DNA of 64,000 nt from Candidatus Meridianibacter frigidus (GTDB lineage: Bacteria; Vulcanimicrobiota; Vulcanimicrobiia; Vulcanimicrobiales; Vulcanimicrobiaceae): the NCBI GenBank assembly GCA_003243975.1, contig QHBJ01000025.1:62001-126000 (forward strand), given 5' to 3'. Made by a program: the position numbers and the translations under genes. This document shows, piece by piece, positions 42,858 to 51,953 of the stretch (the stretch's first letter is position 1; each line of letters starts with the position of its first letter). The notes under the pieces were generated by a model. That model worked only from the letters and a program-made list of their open reading frames with translations. It was not told the DNA's origin and did no database searches.

Positions 42858-44312
42858 TCATTTGGCTCCAGCTAGGAGGGGCGCTTTGGGCTTCGGGTTG
42901 ACGAGATGGATGGCTTTGTTGTGCATGAGTTCGGCGGCATCCATGATGCTTTCGGTCAGCGTCGGATGCGGGTGAATGGAGAGGCCGATATCTTCAATGG
43001 TTGCGCCCATCTCCAGCGCGATAACGCCCTCGCCGATAAGCGATTCAGCTTGTGGTGCGACGATGTGCATACCCAGCAGTTGATCGCTCTTGGCATCGCC
43101 GACCAATTTGATGAGCCCGTCGGTTTCGTTCATGGTGCGCGCGCGGCCGCTGGCAGCCAGCGGGAACTTGCCGGTCCTGACCTCATGCCCCGCAGCTTTG
43201 GCTTCCTCTTCGGAAAGGCCGACGGTTGCTACCTCCGGATCGGTATAGACGCAATTTGGAATGGCCACCGGGTCGAACGCGGCCGAACGGTCTCCGCTAA
43301 TGACCTCGGCAGCAATCACGCCTTGTTTCATCGCGCGATGGGCAAGAAGCGGCATTCCGGTAACGTCGCCGATTGCGTAAACCCCGCTGATCTTGGTGCG
43401 CAGCTGCGCATCGACGGTAATAAAACCGCGATCGTCGGTCTTCAGGCCGGCGGCTTGCAGATTGAGTCCGTCGGTGACCGGTTTCCGCCCGACCGCCACA
43501 AGTACCATGTCGAAGTCGCGCGTTTCGTCCTTGCCCCCAGTGCCTTCGCCCTTGAACGTCGCCTTCACAACCTTGCCGTCTTTCTTAATGTCCCCGACGG
43601 TCGTGGAGAGCATGATGTCCACGCCCTGTTTTTTCAGAATGCGCAGCATGGTCTTACCGATCTCTAAGTCGGTTCCGGTCAGGATCTGCGGCATGGCTTC
43701 GATCACTAATGTCTTGGCGCCCATGCGCGTGAACACGGTCGCAAACTCAAGACCAATGACCCCGCCCCCGATTACGAGCAGGTTCTTTGGAATACGCCTG
43801 AGCTGCACCGCGTCGTCGGAGTTAATGATGTATTCGCCGTCGCGTGGCCAAGCTTTGACATCTATGGGTGCGCTGCCGGTGGCAATAACGACCGCCTCTT
43901 TGGCGGTGTATGTTTCGGTCTTGCCGTCCTTGCTCTTGACTTCGACTTGCTTTGGGGCGATAAAGGCGGCGGAGCCGTAGGCGAAGGCGACGTTGTTGGC
44001 TTTGAAAAGCGTCTTTATGCCTCCAACGTTCGCGTTGACAACATCGGTCTTAAATTTTGCCACGCCCTCACGGTCAATCTGTGCCTGAGGAACCTTAATA
44101 CCGATTTCAGCGGCATGGTTGATGTGGCGCGTCACCTCGCCGACGTGCAGCAGCGCTTTGGTTGGGATGCAGCCCCAGTTCAAACAAACCCCGCCTACCT
44201 CGTCGCGGTCGATGCAGATAACGCTCTTGCCGAGCTGCCCCAAACGAATCGCGGCGTGATACCCTCCCGGTCCCGCGCCGATGACAACCGAGTCTACTTG
44301 ATGTTCAGCCAA
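42858..44312 (-). CDS. lpdA: Dihydrolipoyl dehydrogenase (E3 / L protein)
   Basis: The enzyme reoxidises dihydrolipoyl groups of GcvH and of 2-oxoacid dehydrogenase complexes using FAD and NAD. IGAGPGGYHAAIRLGQLG is the FAD fold, GGVCLNWGCIPTKALLH the redox disulfide C-x4-C, IGGGVIGLEFATVF the NAD fold and HPHPTLTESI the C-terminal His motif from the dimer partner. 484 aa. It is the first gene of the minus-strand lipoate cluster and supplies the missing L-protein of the glycine cleavage system at 3-7.5 kb. Confidence 0.96.
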   Translation of the reverse strand: MAEHQVDSVVIGAGPGGYHAAIRLGQLGKSVICIDRDEVGGVCLNWGCIPTKALLHVGEVTRHINHAAEIGIKVPQAQIDREGVAKFKTDVVNANVGGIKTLFKANNVAFAYGSAAFIAPKQVEVKSKDGKTETYTAKEAVVIATGSAPIDVKAWPRDGEYIINSDDAVQLRRIPKNLLVIGGGVIGLEFATVFTRMGAKTLVIEAMPQILTGTDLEIGKTMLRILKKQGVDIMLSTTVGDIKKDGKVVKATFKGEGTGGKDETRDFDMVLVAVGRKPVTDGLNLQAAGLKTDDRGFITVDAQLRTKISGVYAIGDVTGMPLLAHRAMKQGVIAAEVISGDRSAAFDPVAIPNCVYTDPEVATVGLSEEEAKAAGHEVRTGKFPLAASGRARTMNETDGLIKLVGDAKSDQLLGMHIVAPQAESLIGEGVIALEMGATIEDIGLSIHPHPTLTESIMDAAELMHNKAIHLVNPKPKAPLLAGAK

Positions 44313-44446
44313 ATTTTTCTCTCCATCGCCCGATCTTGGGTCTCATTCTTGAAAATAGGATACCAATTCTCCCCCAATCCTCACGACGACCAAAGAGGGC
44401 TCGGGCAAGGCATTGATGCCCCGCGGCGCGCATGAGGGCGTAGAAC

Positions 44447-45355
44447 ATGAAGCAGAACCTCCAGACGGCCATTCTGCGCTGGCATGCGCGTAAGGGGCGG
44501 GCATCGCTCCCCTGGCGCGCCACGACGGACCCCTACGCAGTCCTAGTTAGCGAGTTCATGCTTCAGCAAACGCAAGTAAACCGGGTGATCCCGATCCATG
44601 GGGCTTTTTTGCGGGCCTTTCCGAATTGGCGCGCACTCGCTGTCGCCACGCTAGCCGAGGTTGTGCGCGCTTGGCGCGGGCTGGGCTACAATTCGCGAGC
44701 AGTGCGCCTGAAACGGCTCGCGGAGGCCGTCGTGCGTGACCACGGCGGCGAACTTCCGCGCTCGGAGGGAGCCTTGCGGGCGTTGCCGGGCATCGGCGCC
44801 TATACTGCAGCGGCGGTGCGCGCGTTCGCGTTCAACGAACACTGTGCCGCGGTCGACACCAACATCCGGCGTGTCGTGCATCGCATAGCGCGCGGCATCG
44901 AGCATCCTCCGAAGATGAATATCAAAGAGTTGCACGCTCGGGCGGATGCGCTGGTTCCAGAAAGGCAGGCGCGCGAATGGAATGCCGCGCTGATGGACCT
45001 TGGTGCGCTCCACTGTACCGCCCTCGCGCCGAAATGCACGCCTTGCCCGGCTCTGCGATGGTGCGCTGCAGGTCCGGTTGATGGCGACCATTTGGCACGT
45101 GCGCGCCGGCGATACGCCACCAAAAAGACGCCGCAAGAATCCATGCCTTTCGCGCAAACGACTCGCTTTGCCCGGGGCCGCATCGTCGACCGCCTGCGGG
45201 ATGTGCCGCGTGGCGAAATGATCTCGTTCCTCATTCTGCATCGCGAGCTGAAGCTGCCTTATCATGGTGAGGCCGCGATCGGGGATGCGCTCGGCGCGCT
45301 CGAGAGGGATGGAATCGTCCGCCGGGACGGACAGTCGTTCGCGCTGGTCGACTGA
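44447..45355 (+). CDS. mutY: A/G-specific adenine glycosylase, short form
   Basis: MutY removes adenine opposite 8-oxoguanine. LVSEFMLQQTQV contains the catalytic Glu36, AVDTNIRR the Asp137, GIGAYTAAAV the helix-hairpin-helix with Tyr in place of the lyase Lys of endonuclease III, and Cys190, 197, 200 and 206 form the C-x6-C-x2-C-x5-C 4Fe-4S site. At 302 aa it ends with only about 95 residues after the cluster, which look like a small winged-helix-type tail, not the MutT-like C-terminal domain that full MutY uses to recognise 8-oxoG. nth follows 13 bases later. Confidence 0.92.
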   Translation: MKQNLQTAILRWHARKGRASLPWRATTDPYAVLVSEFMLQQTQVNRVIPIHGAFLRAFPNWRALAVATLAEVVRAWRGLGYNSRAVRLKRLAEAVVRDHGGELPRSEGALRALPGIGAYTAAAVRAFAFNEHCAAVDTNIRRVVHRIARGIEHPPKMNIKELHARADALVPERQAREWNAALMDLGALHCTALAPKCTPCPALRWCAAGPVDGDHLARARRRYATKKTPQESMPFAQTTRFARGRIVDRLRDVPRGEMISFLILHRELKLPYHGEAAIGDALGALERDGIVRRDGQSFALVD

Positions 45356-45368
45356 GGGCCTGAGCGTA

Positions 45369-46106
45369 TTGAAGATCCCGTTCCCAAAGAAGAAAGTCAG
45401 TCGCGCGGTTGCGATGCAAGAACTGGCCATTCTAGAGGGCGCATACCCGAATGCGGTAACTGCCCTACATTACTCCAATGCATTCGAATTGCTAGTCGCC
45501 GTCGTTCTTTCCGCTCAGAATACCGACGCGCGCGTTAATCTTACAACGCCGGTGCTCTTCAAGAAGTATCCTACGCCGCAGAAGCTCGCGCGCGCACGGC
45601 CTGAGGATGTCGAGCAGATTATTCGGTCATGCGGTTTCTTTCGCACGAAAACCCGCAGCATTATCAATGCTTCAAAGCAGTTGATGGAATTGCACGGCGG
45701 CAACGTTCCGCGCACACGCGAAGAGTTGGAAGCGCTTCCCGGTGTTGGCCGCAAGAGCGCCAACGTTATTATGTCGGTAGTCTTCGAGCAGGCGGCCTTT
45801 GCCGTAGACACGCACGTCTTTCGGGTCGCGCATCGTCTGGGGTTAACGCTTGGGAAGAATCCTCGGGAAGTCGAGAGCGACGTAACCAAAGTTGTACCAA
45901 AAGAGAAGTGGCGTCACGCCCATCACTGGCTAATCCTCCACGGCCGTTCCATCTGCAAAGCGCCCATCCCACATTGCGGTGAATGCCCTGTCAATGCAAT
46001 CTGTCCGACGCCGCCGATCGTGCGGCGCTTTCGCACGCTCAAAACGAAAGCGGGCCCGGCCGGTCGAGGTGTTCGGGCCGCGGCAACTCGGCGTCCTGCG
46101 CGATAA
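45369..46106 (+). CDS. nth: Endonuclease III
   Basis: Nth is a bifunctional glycosylase/AP lyase for oxidised pyrimidines. LPGVGRKSANVIM places the lyase Lys at 129 and AVDTHVFRV the Asp at 147; Cys196, 203, 206 and 212 form the C-x6-C-x2-C-x5-C iron-sulfur loop. The TTG at 45369 is chosen (GAGGG at 45354-45358 overlaps the mutY stop); an earlier start would lie inside mutY. At 245 aa it has a Pro/Arg-rich C-terminal tail beyond the cluster, which overlaps the end of the opposing unknown gene by 68 bp. Confidence 0.94.
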   Translation: MKIPFPKKKVSRAVAMQELAILEGAYPNAVTALHYSNAFELLVAVVLSAQNTDARVNLTTPVLFKKYPTPQKLARARPEDVEQIIRSCGFFRTKTRSIINASKQLMELHGGNVPRTREELEALPGVGRKSANVIMSVVFEQAAFAVDTHVFRVAHRLGLTLGKNPREVESDVTKVVPKEKWRHAHHWLILHGRSICKAPIPHCGECPVNAICPTPPIVRRFRTLKTKAGPAGRGVRAAATRRPAR

Positions 46107-46539
46107 TCTTCAACAGCCCAGCGGCCGTCAAGCGTTCGCCATATCCGGCTTCGGTTGAAATTTTTGACAAATTGATGAGCGACGGGCGCGTCGCGCTGGG
46201 GTCAAACTGATATTCGCCCTCAAGCCCTTCGCCGGCGACGCGAACCAGTTGATGGACTTCGTCCAAATCCAAACGGACACGCCGATCTGCAAAGCGCAAT
46301 CGCAAACGCAGCGGCCGCTCCAAGCGAATATACTTGACGCCGGCTTTGCCCAGGATGGCGTTGAGCCGTTTTATTCCGGCGGCCAGTTCATCGCCGAATG
46401 CCGCGAGCGCTTGCGGCGCATCTTCGAATTGTTGCGCCGATTCCGCACCGCTCGAATCAATGAGGGCGCCGAGGTCGCGTCGTGCCCGGATGCGCATCGC
46501 GGCGGCAACGATCGGATTGGAAGGGGCTTCCTCGTCCAT
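46039..46539 (-). CDS. Uncharacterised 166-residue protein
   Basis: No family recognised. The frame has sensible composition: an N-terminal helical part, a central alternating Arg/Leu region (LERPLRLRLRFADRRVRLDLDE) suggesting beta-strands, and a Ser/Pro-rich end. It overlaps nth by 68 bp tail-to-tail and is divergent from the VIT transporter with a gap of about 20 bp. Because overlapping antisense frames are common in GC-rich DNA, the gene could be spurious, but the starting gap and length favour a real gene. Confidence 0.5.
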   Translation of the reverse strand: MDEEAPSNPIVAAAMRIRARRDLGALIDSSGAESAQQFEDAPQALAAFGDELAAGIKRLNAILGKAGVKYIRLERPLRLRLRFADRRVRLDLDEVHQLVRVAGEGLEGEYQFDPSATRPSLINLSKISTEAGYGERLTAAGLLKIIAQDAELPRPEHLDRPGPLSF

Positions 46540-46559
46540 GCGCGCAGAGGTTCGGGACC

Positions 46560-47387
46560 GTGAGTGAGAGTTCTTCGCATCCCGAGCATGGGTTGAAATC
46601 GGTGAGCCCGGCCGTAAAAAGCGTTCTTGTGGACACGCCCGGCTGGCGCAGCGTGCAGCCGCGCATTCCCGACACCGCGCAGCGGCGCCAACTCGAGAGC
46701 CAGCGCAGCATTCGCGAAATTGTTTTCGGCGTGCAAGACGGCATCTTGACCACCCTGGGCATCGTGACCGGAATTGGCGCAGCCCAGAGCGGCCGCCTGA
46801 CCATCATAATTTCGGGATTGGTGGCGTTACTTGCCGGCACGCTGTCGATGGCGGTCGGACAATACTTGGGTTCCAAAGCCGAGCGCGAGGTCGTGCAAGC
46901 GTCCATCGAGATGGAAAAAGGCGAGATGGAAGCCAGTCCGCAGGACGAGTTCACCGAGCAAGTTGCCTACTACAAACTTAAGGGCTTCAGCGCCGATGAA
47001 GCCCACATGATCGTTAGCCGCTTGGCACAGAACCCCGAGATCTATCTCTACGAAATGATGCGCGATGAGTTCGGCATCGATCCTCGGGTGGCGGACGACC
47101 GCAGCTTGCGGCCCGCGTTTGCAATGGCCGGCTCATATGCGCTGGGTTCGCTTATCCCGATCGTGCCGTATTTTTTCGCGCTGAAAAGCGCCGCACCGCT
47201 CAGCCTGGTATTCGCCGTGCTCGGTCTTTTCGGAATCGGCTTTTATGCTGCGCGCAACACTGGGCGCAATGCCGTGATGAAAGGGTTGGAGATCGTTCTG
47301 TTCGGGGGAATCGTGTTCGGCATCAGCTATGCTGCCGGAAAATACATTCCGCCGCTTTTTGGGCATGCGCCGCTCAGCGGCGGCTAG
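46560..47387 (+). CDS. VIT1/CCC1-family metal transporter
   Basis: A 275-residue membrane protein of the VIT1/CCC1 family, which moves Fe2+ and Mn2+. REIVFGVQDGILTTLGIVTGIGAA is the first-helix signature; several Glu (KAEREVVQASIEMEKGEMEAS) between helices 2 and 3 make the metal-binding domain, followed by three more helices. I chose the GTG at 46560, with AGAGG nine bases upstream, rather than a longer frame. It diverges from the unknown 166-aa gene. Confidence 0.87.
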   Translation: MSESSSHPEHGLKSVSPAVKSVLVDTPGWRSVQPRIPDTAQRRQLESQRSIREIVFGVQDGILTTLGIVTGIGAAQSGRLTIIISGLVALLAGTLSMAVGQYLGSKAEREVVQASIEMEKGEMEASPQDEFTEQVAYYKLKGFSADEAHMIVSRLAQNPEIYLYEMMRDEFGIDPRVADDRSLRPAFAMAGSYALGSLIPIVPYFFALKSAAPLSLVFAVLGLFGIGFYAARNTGRNAVMKGLEIVLFGGIVFGISYAAGKYIPPLFGHAPLSGG

Positions 47388-47391
47388 CGCT

Positions 47392-48579
47392 TCACTTCCG
47401 GGAACCGTTGCCCGGCGGCGTCCACTTGCCGACAAGAGTGCGCGAGATAACCAAACGTTGGATCTGCTGCGTGCCCTCGTAGATTTGCGTGATCTTCGCG
47501 TCACGCATCATGCGCTCGACGGGGTACTCTGCTGAGTATCCGAACCCGCCTAAAACCTGCACAGCATCGGTCGTTACCGACATTGCGACGTCGCCGGCCT
47601 TGAGTTTGCACATTGCGGCCCACAACGAGAGGTCCGGCGCGTCTTCGTCGCATTTCCTCGCGCATTCGTAAACGAGGAGGCGCGCGGCCTCGACTTCGGT
47701 CTTCATGTCGGCCAACATGAAGCCGACGCCCTGCTGCTGCCCGATGGGCTTGCCGAATGCCATGCGCTCCTTAGCGTAGTTTGCCGCGTAGTCGAGTGCG
47801 CCGGCGGCAATACCGAGCGCTTGCGCCGCGATTCCGGGCCGAGATTTATCGAGGACTTTCATCGCGATCTTGAAGCCCGCGCCTTCGTTGCCCAGCAAGT
47901 TATCCGCGGGCACCTCGCAGTTCTCGAAGTTTAGCTCGACCGTTGGGGAACCGCGAATTCCCATCTTTTTCTCTTTCTTGCCGACCTGAAATCCCGGGAA
48001 AGTCTTCTCGACGATAAACGCGCTGATTCCGTTGGCGCCTTTCGACGAATCGGTCACTGCAAAAACGCAAACCACGTCGGCAACGCTGCCGTGCGTGATC
48101 CAGATCTTGGTGCCGTTTAGAACGTACTTGTCACCCTTTCGCTCGGCACGCGTGCGCATGGAGCCGGCTGCATCTGAGCCGCTGCCCGCTTCGGTCAGGG
48201 CATAAGCCGCGATCCATTCGCCCGAGGCCAGCCTCGGGATATAGCTTTGCTTCTGCTCTTCCGTGCCGCCAATGAGAATCGGCAGAGCGCCGAGTTCTTG
48301 CACCGCGACGATCAGCGAGCTGGCGGCGCAAGCTTTCGCGATCTCTTCGACGACCTTGACATAGGTGACAAAGGACCCGCCTAGACCGCCGTACTCGGCG
48401 GGAAAAGGAATGCCCAGCAGATCGCTCTGCGCGAAGAGTTCCTTGAGATCGAATGGGAACTCGCCTTTTTCGTCGATTTCGGCCGCGCGCGGCGCAACTT
48501 TCTCTCTGACGAGATCGCGAACGAGTTCAAGGATCATCGCCTCTTCGTCGGAGCTGACGTGCGAACTGGCTACGGCCAT
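47392..48579 (-). CDS. Acyl-CoA dehydrogenase
   Basis: An FAD-dependent acyl-CoA dehydrogenase of 395 aa from the ATG at 48579 (preceded by GGGAG). AYALTEAGSGSDAAGSMRT and KWITHG-like NGTKIWITHGSVAD are FAD-binding, and QIYEGTQQIQRLVI carries the catalytic Glu. The substrate (short or branched acyl-CoA) is not fixed. It diverges from a CoA transferase operon, a combination suited to acyl-CoA or ketone-body turnover. No enoyl-CoA hydratase or thiolase gene lies nearby. Confidence 0.92.
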   Translation of the reverse strand: MAVASSHVSSDEEAMILELVRDLVREKVAPRAAEIDEKGEFPFDLKELFAQSDLLGIPFPAEYGGLGGSFVTYVKVVEEIAKACAASSLIVAVQELGALPILIGGTEEQKQSYIPRLASGEWIAAYALTEAGSGSDAAGSMRTRAERKGDKYVLNGTKIWITHGSVADVVCVFAVTDSSKGANGISAFIVEKTFPGFQVGKKEKKMGIRGSPTVELNFENCEVPADNLLGNEGAGFKIAMKVLDKSRPGIAAQALGIAAGALDYAANYAKERMAFGKPIGQQQGVGFMLADMKTEVEAARLLVYECARKCDEDAPDLSLWAAMCKLKAGDVAMSVTTDAVQVLGGFGYSAEYPVERMMRDAKITQIYEGTQQIQRLVISRTLVGKWTPPGNGSRK

Positions 48580-48665
48580 GGTAGACTCCCGAGATAAGCT
48601 GCGCAGTACGCGCTTGAGTTTCAACACTGCAAAGGGCCCCCCCCTGGAAATGCAAATATCCCGGC

Positions 48666-49421
48666 ATGGACAAAGTGGTGCCCAGCGCGGTGGAAGCGGT
48701 GGCAGACATTCCCAGCGGCGCCACGTTGGCGGTTGGCGGCTTCGGGCTGAGCGGTATCCCGCACAACCTCATCGAGGCGCTCCTCGAACAGGGCGCCACC
48801 GACCTGGTCACCGTTTCGAACAACTGCGGAGTAGACGGCTGGGGGCTTGGCGTGCTGTTGGATGCCAAGCGCATTCGCCGCACAACCGGATCGTACGTCG
48901 GTGAAAACCGTGAGTTCGAGCGCCAGTATCTGCACGGCGAACTCGAGGTCGAGTTGGTACCTCAGGGAACGCTGGCGGAGCGGCTGCGCGCCGGAGGTGC
49001 GGGCATCCCGGCCTTCTTCACCCCGGCGGGCGTTGGAACGCAGGTGGCGGAGGGTGGCTTGCCATGGAAACACGCGACGGACGGCTCGATATCCATGCCT
49101 TCGCCGAAAAAAGAAACGCGCTCGTTTCATGGCCTGGATTACGTGCTGGAGGAAGGCATCGTTTGCGACTATGCGTTGGTGCGCGCCACGAAGGGCGACC
49201 GCCACGGCAACTTGATCTACGCAAAGACCACGCGCAATTTCAATCCGCTTTGTGCGACGGCTGGGCGCATTACGATTGCTGAGGTCGAAGAGTTGGTCGA
49301 ACCCGGGGAGATATCGCCAGAAAACGTACATACGCCGGGCATCTTCGTGCAGCGCGTGGTTGTCGTCGGCGCGCAGGGCAAACGCATCGAACGCGTAACG
49401 ACGCGCCGGGCAGGCGCTTAA
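48666..49421 (+). CDS. scoA: 3-oxoacid CoA-transferase subunit A
   Basis: The alpha subunit of a class I CoA-transferase (succinyl-CoA:3-oxoacid or acetate/acetoacetate type). [20 protein letters not shown] near residue 20 is the CoA-binding loop and [14 protein letters not shown] is conserved. 251 aa. Its TAA shares a base with the ATG of scoB, showing translational coupling. Confidence 0.93.
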   Translation: MDKVVPSAVEAVADIPSGATLAVGGFGLSGIPHNLIEALLEQGATDLVTVSNNCGVDGWGLGVLLDAKRIRRTTGSYVGENREFERQYLHGELEVELVPQGTLAERLRAGGAGIPAFFTPAGVGTQVAEGGLPWKHATDGSISMPSPKKETRSFHGLDYVLEEGIVCDYALVRATKGDRHGNLIYAKTTRNFNPLCATAGRITIAEVEELVEPGEISPENVHTPGIFVQRVVVVGAQGKRIERVTTRRAGA

Positions 49422-50095
49422 TGGCAATTACTCGCGAGCAACTTGCGGAGCGAGTTGCGGAGGAACTCGAAAACAACCAGTACGTGAATCTTGGTATCGG
49501 TCTGCCGACGCTGGTTCCTAACCATGTGCCCAAAAGCGTCACCGTCGTACTGCAGAGCGAAAACGGCATCTTGGGACTGGGCCCTTATCCCTATGAAGGC
49601 GAAGAAGATGCCGATTTAATCAACGCGGGCAAGGAAACCGTTACGGTGCTCCCCGGCGCGTCGTTCTTCGACTCGGCAACATCGTTTGGAATGATTCGGG
49701 GCGGCCACATCGACGTGGCGATTCTCGGAGCGATGCAGGTTTCCGAACAAGGTGACTTGGCGAATTGGATGATTCCGGGCAAGATGGTGAAGGGCATGGG
49801 CGGTGCCATGGACTTGGTGCATGGTGCCAAGCGCGTCATCGTCATGATGGAGCACGTCGCCAAAGGCGGAGCGCGCAAGATCGTCAAGCAGTGTTCGCTG
49901 CCGCTTACCGGCAAGCACGTGGTTCAGCGCATCATTACGGATATGGCGGTCATCGACATCACCGACAAAGGAATGATCTTACGCGAACTGGCGCGCGGCG
50001 TGAGCGTGGACGATGTGCGCGCCGCAACCGAACCCGAGTTGCACGTTCCGGTCGAACCCATGGTCATGCAACTGCGCGAAACGGCCCGAACCTAA
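49421..50095 (+). CDS. scoB: 3-oxoacid CoA-transferase subunit B
   Basis: The beta subunit carries the active-site Glu (Glu47 in SENGILGLG). [10 protein letters not shown] and [18 protein letters not shown] are characteristic. 224 aa, full-length. With scoA it makes an enzyme that transfers CoA between acids such as succinate and acetoacetate; the acid pair cannot be fixed by sequence. The ABC exporter gene converges from the right with a gap of about 30 bp. Confidence 0.93.
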   Translation: MAITREQLAERVAEELENNQYVNLGIGLPTLVPNHVPKSVTVVLQSENGILGLGPYPYEGEEDADLINAGKETVTVLPGASFFDSATSFGMIRGGHIDVAILGAMQVSEQGDLANWMIPGKMVKGMGGAMDLVHGAKRVIVMMEHVAKGGARKIVKQCSLPLTGKHVVQRIITDMAVIDITDKGMILRELARGVSVDDVRAATEPELHVPVEPMVMQLRETART

Positions 50096-50123
50096 CCCTG
50101 CTCGAGCAGCCTAGCAGCGTCGT

Positions 50124-51917
50124 TTACGTAGCAATCGAGGTGGTTTCACGGAATTGCCGGCGATAGAGGCGCGCGTATTCGCCACCACGCGCCAGGAGAA
50201 CAGCATGAGTGCCTTGCTCTACGACACGGCCATTTTCAACAACGAAGATCACATCGGCTGCGACGATGGTCGAGAGCCGATGCGCAATGACCAGACTGGT
50301 CCGTCCGCGCATCAGCGGAACGAGCGCTGCTTGAATGGCGGCTTCGTTGTGCGAGTCCAGCGAGCTGGTCGCTTCATCCAGAATCAGGATGCGTGGATCC
50401 TTGAGCAACACGCGCGCGATGGCCAGCCGCTGGCGCTCACCCCCACTAAGCTTATGTCCGCGCTCGCCGACCACGGTATCGTACCGCTGCGGCAGCGCCA
50501 CGATAAAGTCGTGAATGTTTGCGGCACGCGTAGCCGCCTCTAACTGCGCCTCGGTTGCATCGGGGCGTGCGTAGCGCAGATTGTTGGCGATCGTGTCGTG
50601 AAAGAGGTACGTCTCTTGCGTTACGATGCCGATGTCGCGGCGTAGCGATTCCAGCGTCAACTCCGCGATGTCGTGCCCGTCAATCAGAATGCGACCGCTT
50701 TGCGGCGAGTAGAAGCGCGGAACTAACTGCGTGATAGTTGTCTTTCCGGCGCCGGATGGACCGACAAGAGCTGCGACTTGCCCGGGTAACACATGAAAAT
50801 TAACACCGCGCAGCGCGCTGCGGTCCTCGGTGTACGAAAAGACGACATCTTCGAAACAAATGTCGCCGGCGATGGTAGGCAGCGAAACCGATCCGTCCGG
50901 CGTGTATGCCTCAGTTTCAAAATCCAGGTACTCGAAGATGCGCTCGAAAACCGCCAGCGCGCTAACGATCTGCACTTGGATGCCGGCCAGCGTAGCGGCA
51001 GGCCCGTACAAACGCGTGACTACCAGCTGCACGAATGCCACAATAACGCCAACCCCGAGCGAACCGGTGATCGCGAGCCAGCCACCGCCGAGCCACAACA
51101 GCGCAGGTCCCACGACCACCATCGACGTGATCGCGCCGATAAACCAGCGGCCAACCATCGCGAGGTTAATCTCGAGCTTCATGAGGCTGGTTCCGACGCC
51201 GAAGAAGCGCCTGCGTTCGTAATCCTCGCGCGCGAACGACTTGATCAGCGTGATACCCGAGATGGAGAGCGTTTCTTGCGTTATGCCCTCGATCTCGTCG
51301 CGACTCTCGCGCGTCTTCTTTCGAATGTCGTACATGCGCCGGCCCACCGGGGCCAGCGGTATGATCATCAGCGGCACGACGATAATGGCGATGACCGCCA
51401 GGCGCCAATTCCAGAAGAACATCAGGATGAACGTCGTGGCGATCATGAAAAAATTCGTCGCGATGGTGACCAGCGTGCCGGTCACCACGTTGTCGATGTT
51501 ATCGACGTCGTTGGAAACGCGGTTCATGATCTCGCCGGTCTTGGTGTTGGTGAAGAAGGAGAGCGGCATGCGGTGTAGATGCGCGACCAGACTCGTGCGG
51601 ATGTCACGCATGATGCCCTCACCCACCGCTGAGTTCAGGTACCCCTGATACACTCCGATGAGCATCGCGAAAATCGCGGAGCCGACAATAGCCGCGACAT
51701 AAGTCCAAAGCTCGTGCAGGTTATGGTGCGGAATGGCACGGTCGATGATGTAGGCGGTCATTACCGGAGGAATAAGGCCCAAGAGCTGCGCGGCCAGCAT
51801 GCAGAGAAGCACCAGCACTTCCTGCTTCCAATACGGGCGAAAGAACGCGCCGATGCGCCGCAGGTTAACTTTGTGAAGTTTCGGTTTATCGGGCCGATAG
51901 GCGTTGGACCACATCAA
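50124..51917 (-). CDS. ABC transporter, fused permease-ATPase (exporter type)
   Basis: A MsbA/LmrA-like half-transporter of 597 aa from the ATG at 51917 (an ATG at 51941 is also possible). The first 320 residues form a six-helix membrane domain. The nucleotide-binding domain has ALVGPSGAGKTTI (Walker A), LSGGERQRLAIARVLLKDP (signature) and ILDEATSSLD (Walker B). The substrate is unknown; relatives move lipids or drugs. It follows the alpha/beta hydrolase by 37 bp and ends a minus-strand run beginning with dnaK. Confidence 0.9.
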   Translation of the reverse strand: MMWSNAYRPDKPKLHKVNLRRIGAFFRPYWKQEVLVLLCMLAAQLLGLIPPVMTAYIIDRAIPHHNLHELWTYVAAIVGSAIFAMLIGVYQGYLNSAVGEGIMRDIRTSLVAHLHRMPLSFFTNTKTGEIMNRVSNDVDNIDNVVTGTLVTIATNFFMIATTFILMFFWNWRLAVIAIIVVPLMIIPLAPVGRRMYDIRKKTRESRDEIEGITQETLSISGITLIKSFAREDYERRRFFGVGTSLMKLEINLAMVGRWFIGAITSMVVVGPALLWLGGGWLAITGSLGVGVIVAFVQLVVTRLYGPAATLAGIQVQIVSALAVFERIFEYLDFETEAYTPDGSVSLPTIAGDICFEDVVFSYTEDRSALRGVNFHVLPGQVAALVGPSGAGKTTITQLVPRFYSPQSGRILIDGHDIAELTLESLRRDIGIVTQETYLFHDTIANNLRYARPDATEAQLEAATRAANIHDFIVALPQRYDTVVGERGHKLSGGERQRLAIARVLLKDPRILILDEATSSLDSHNEAAIQAALVPLMRGRTSLVIAHRLSTIVAADVIFVVENGRVVEQGTHAVLLARGGEYARLYRRQFRETTSIAT

Positions 51918-51953
51918 GTGGACCGGCGGGCCGCCCAGCATCAGGAACTGTTC

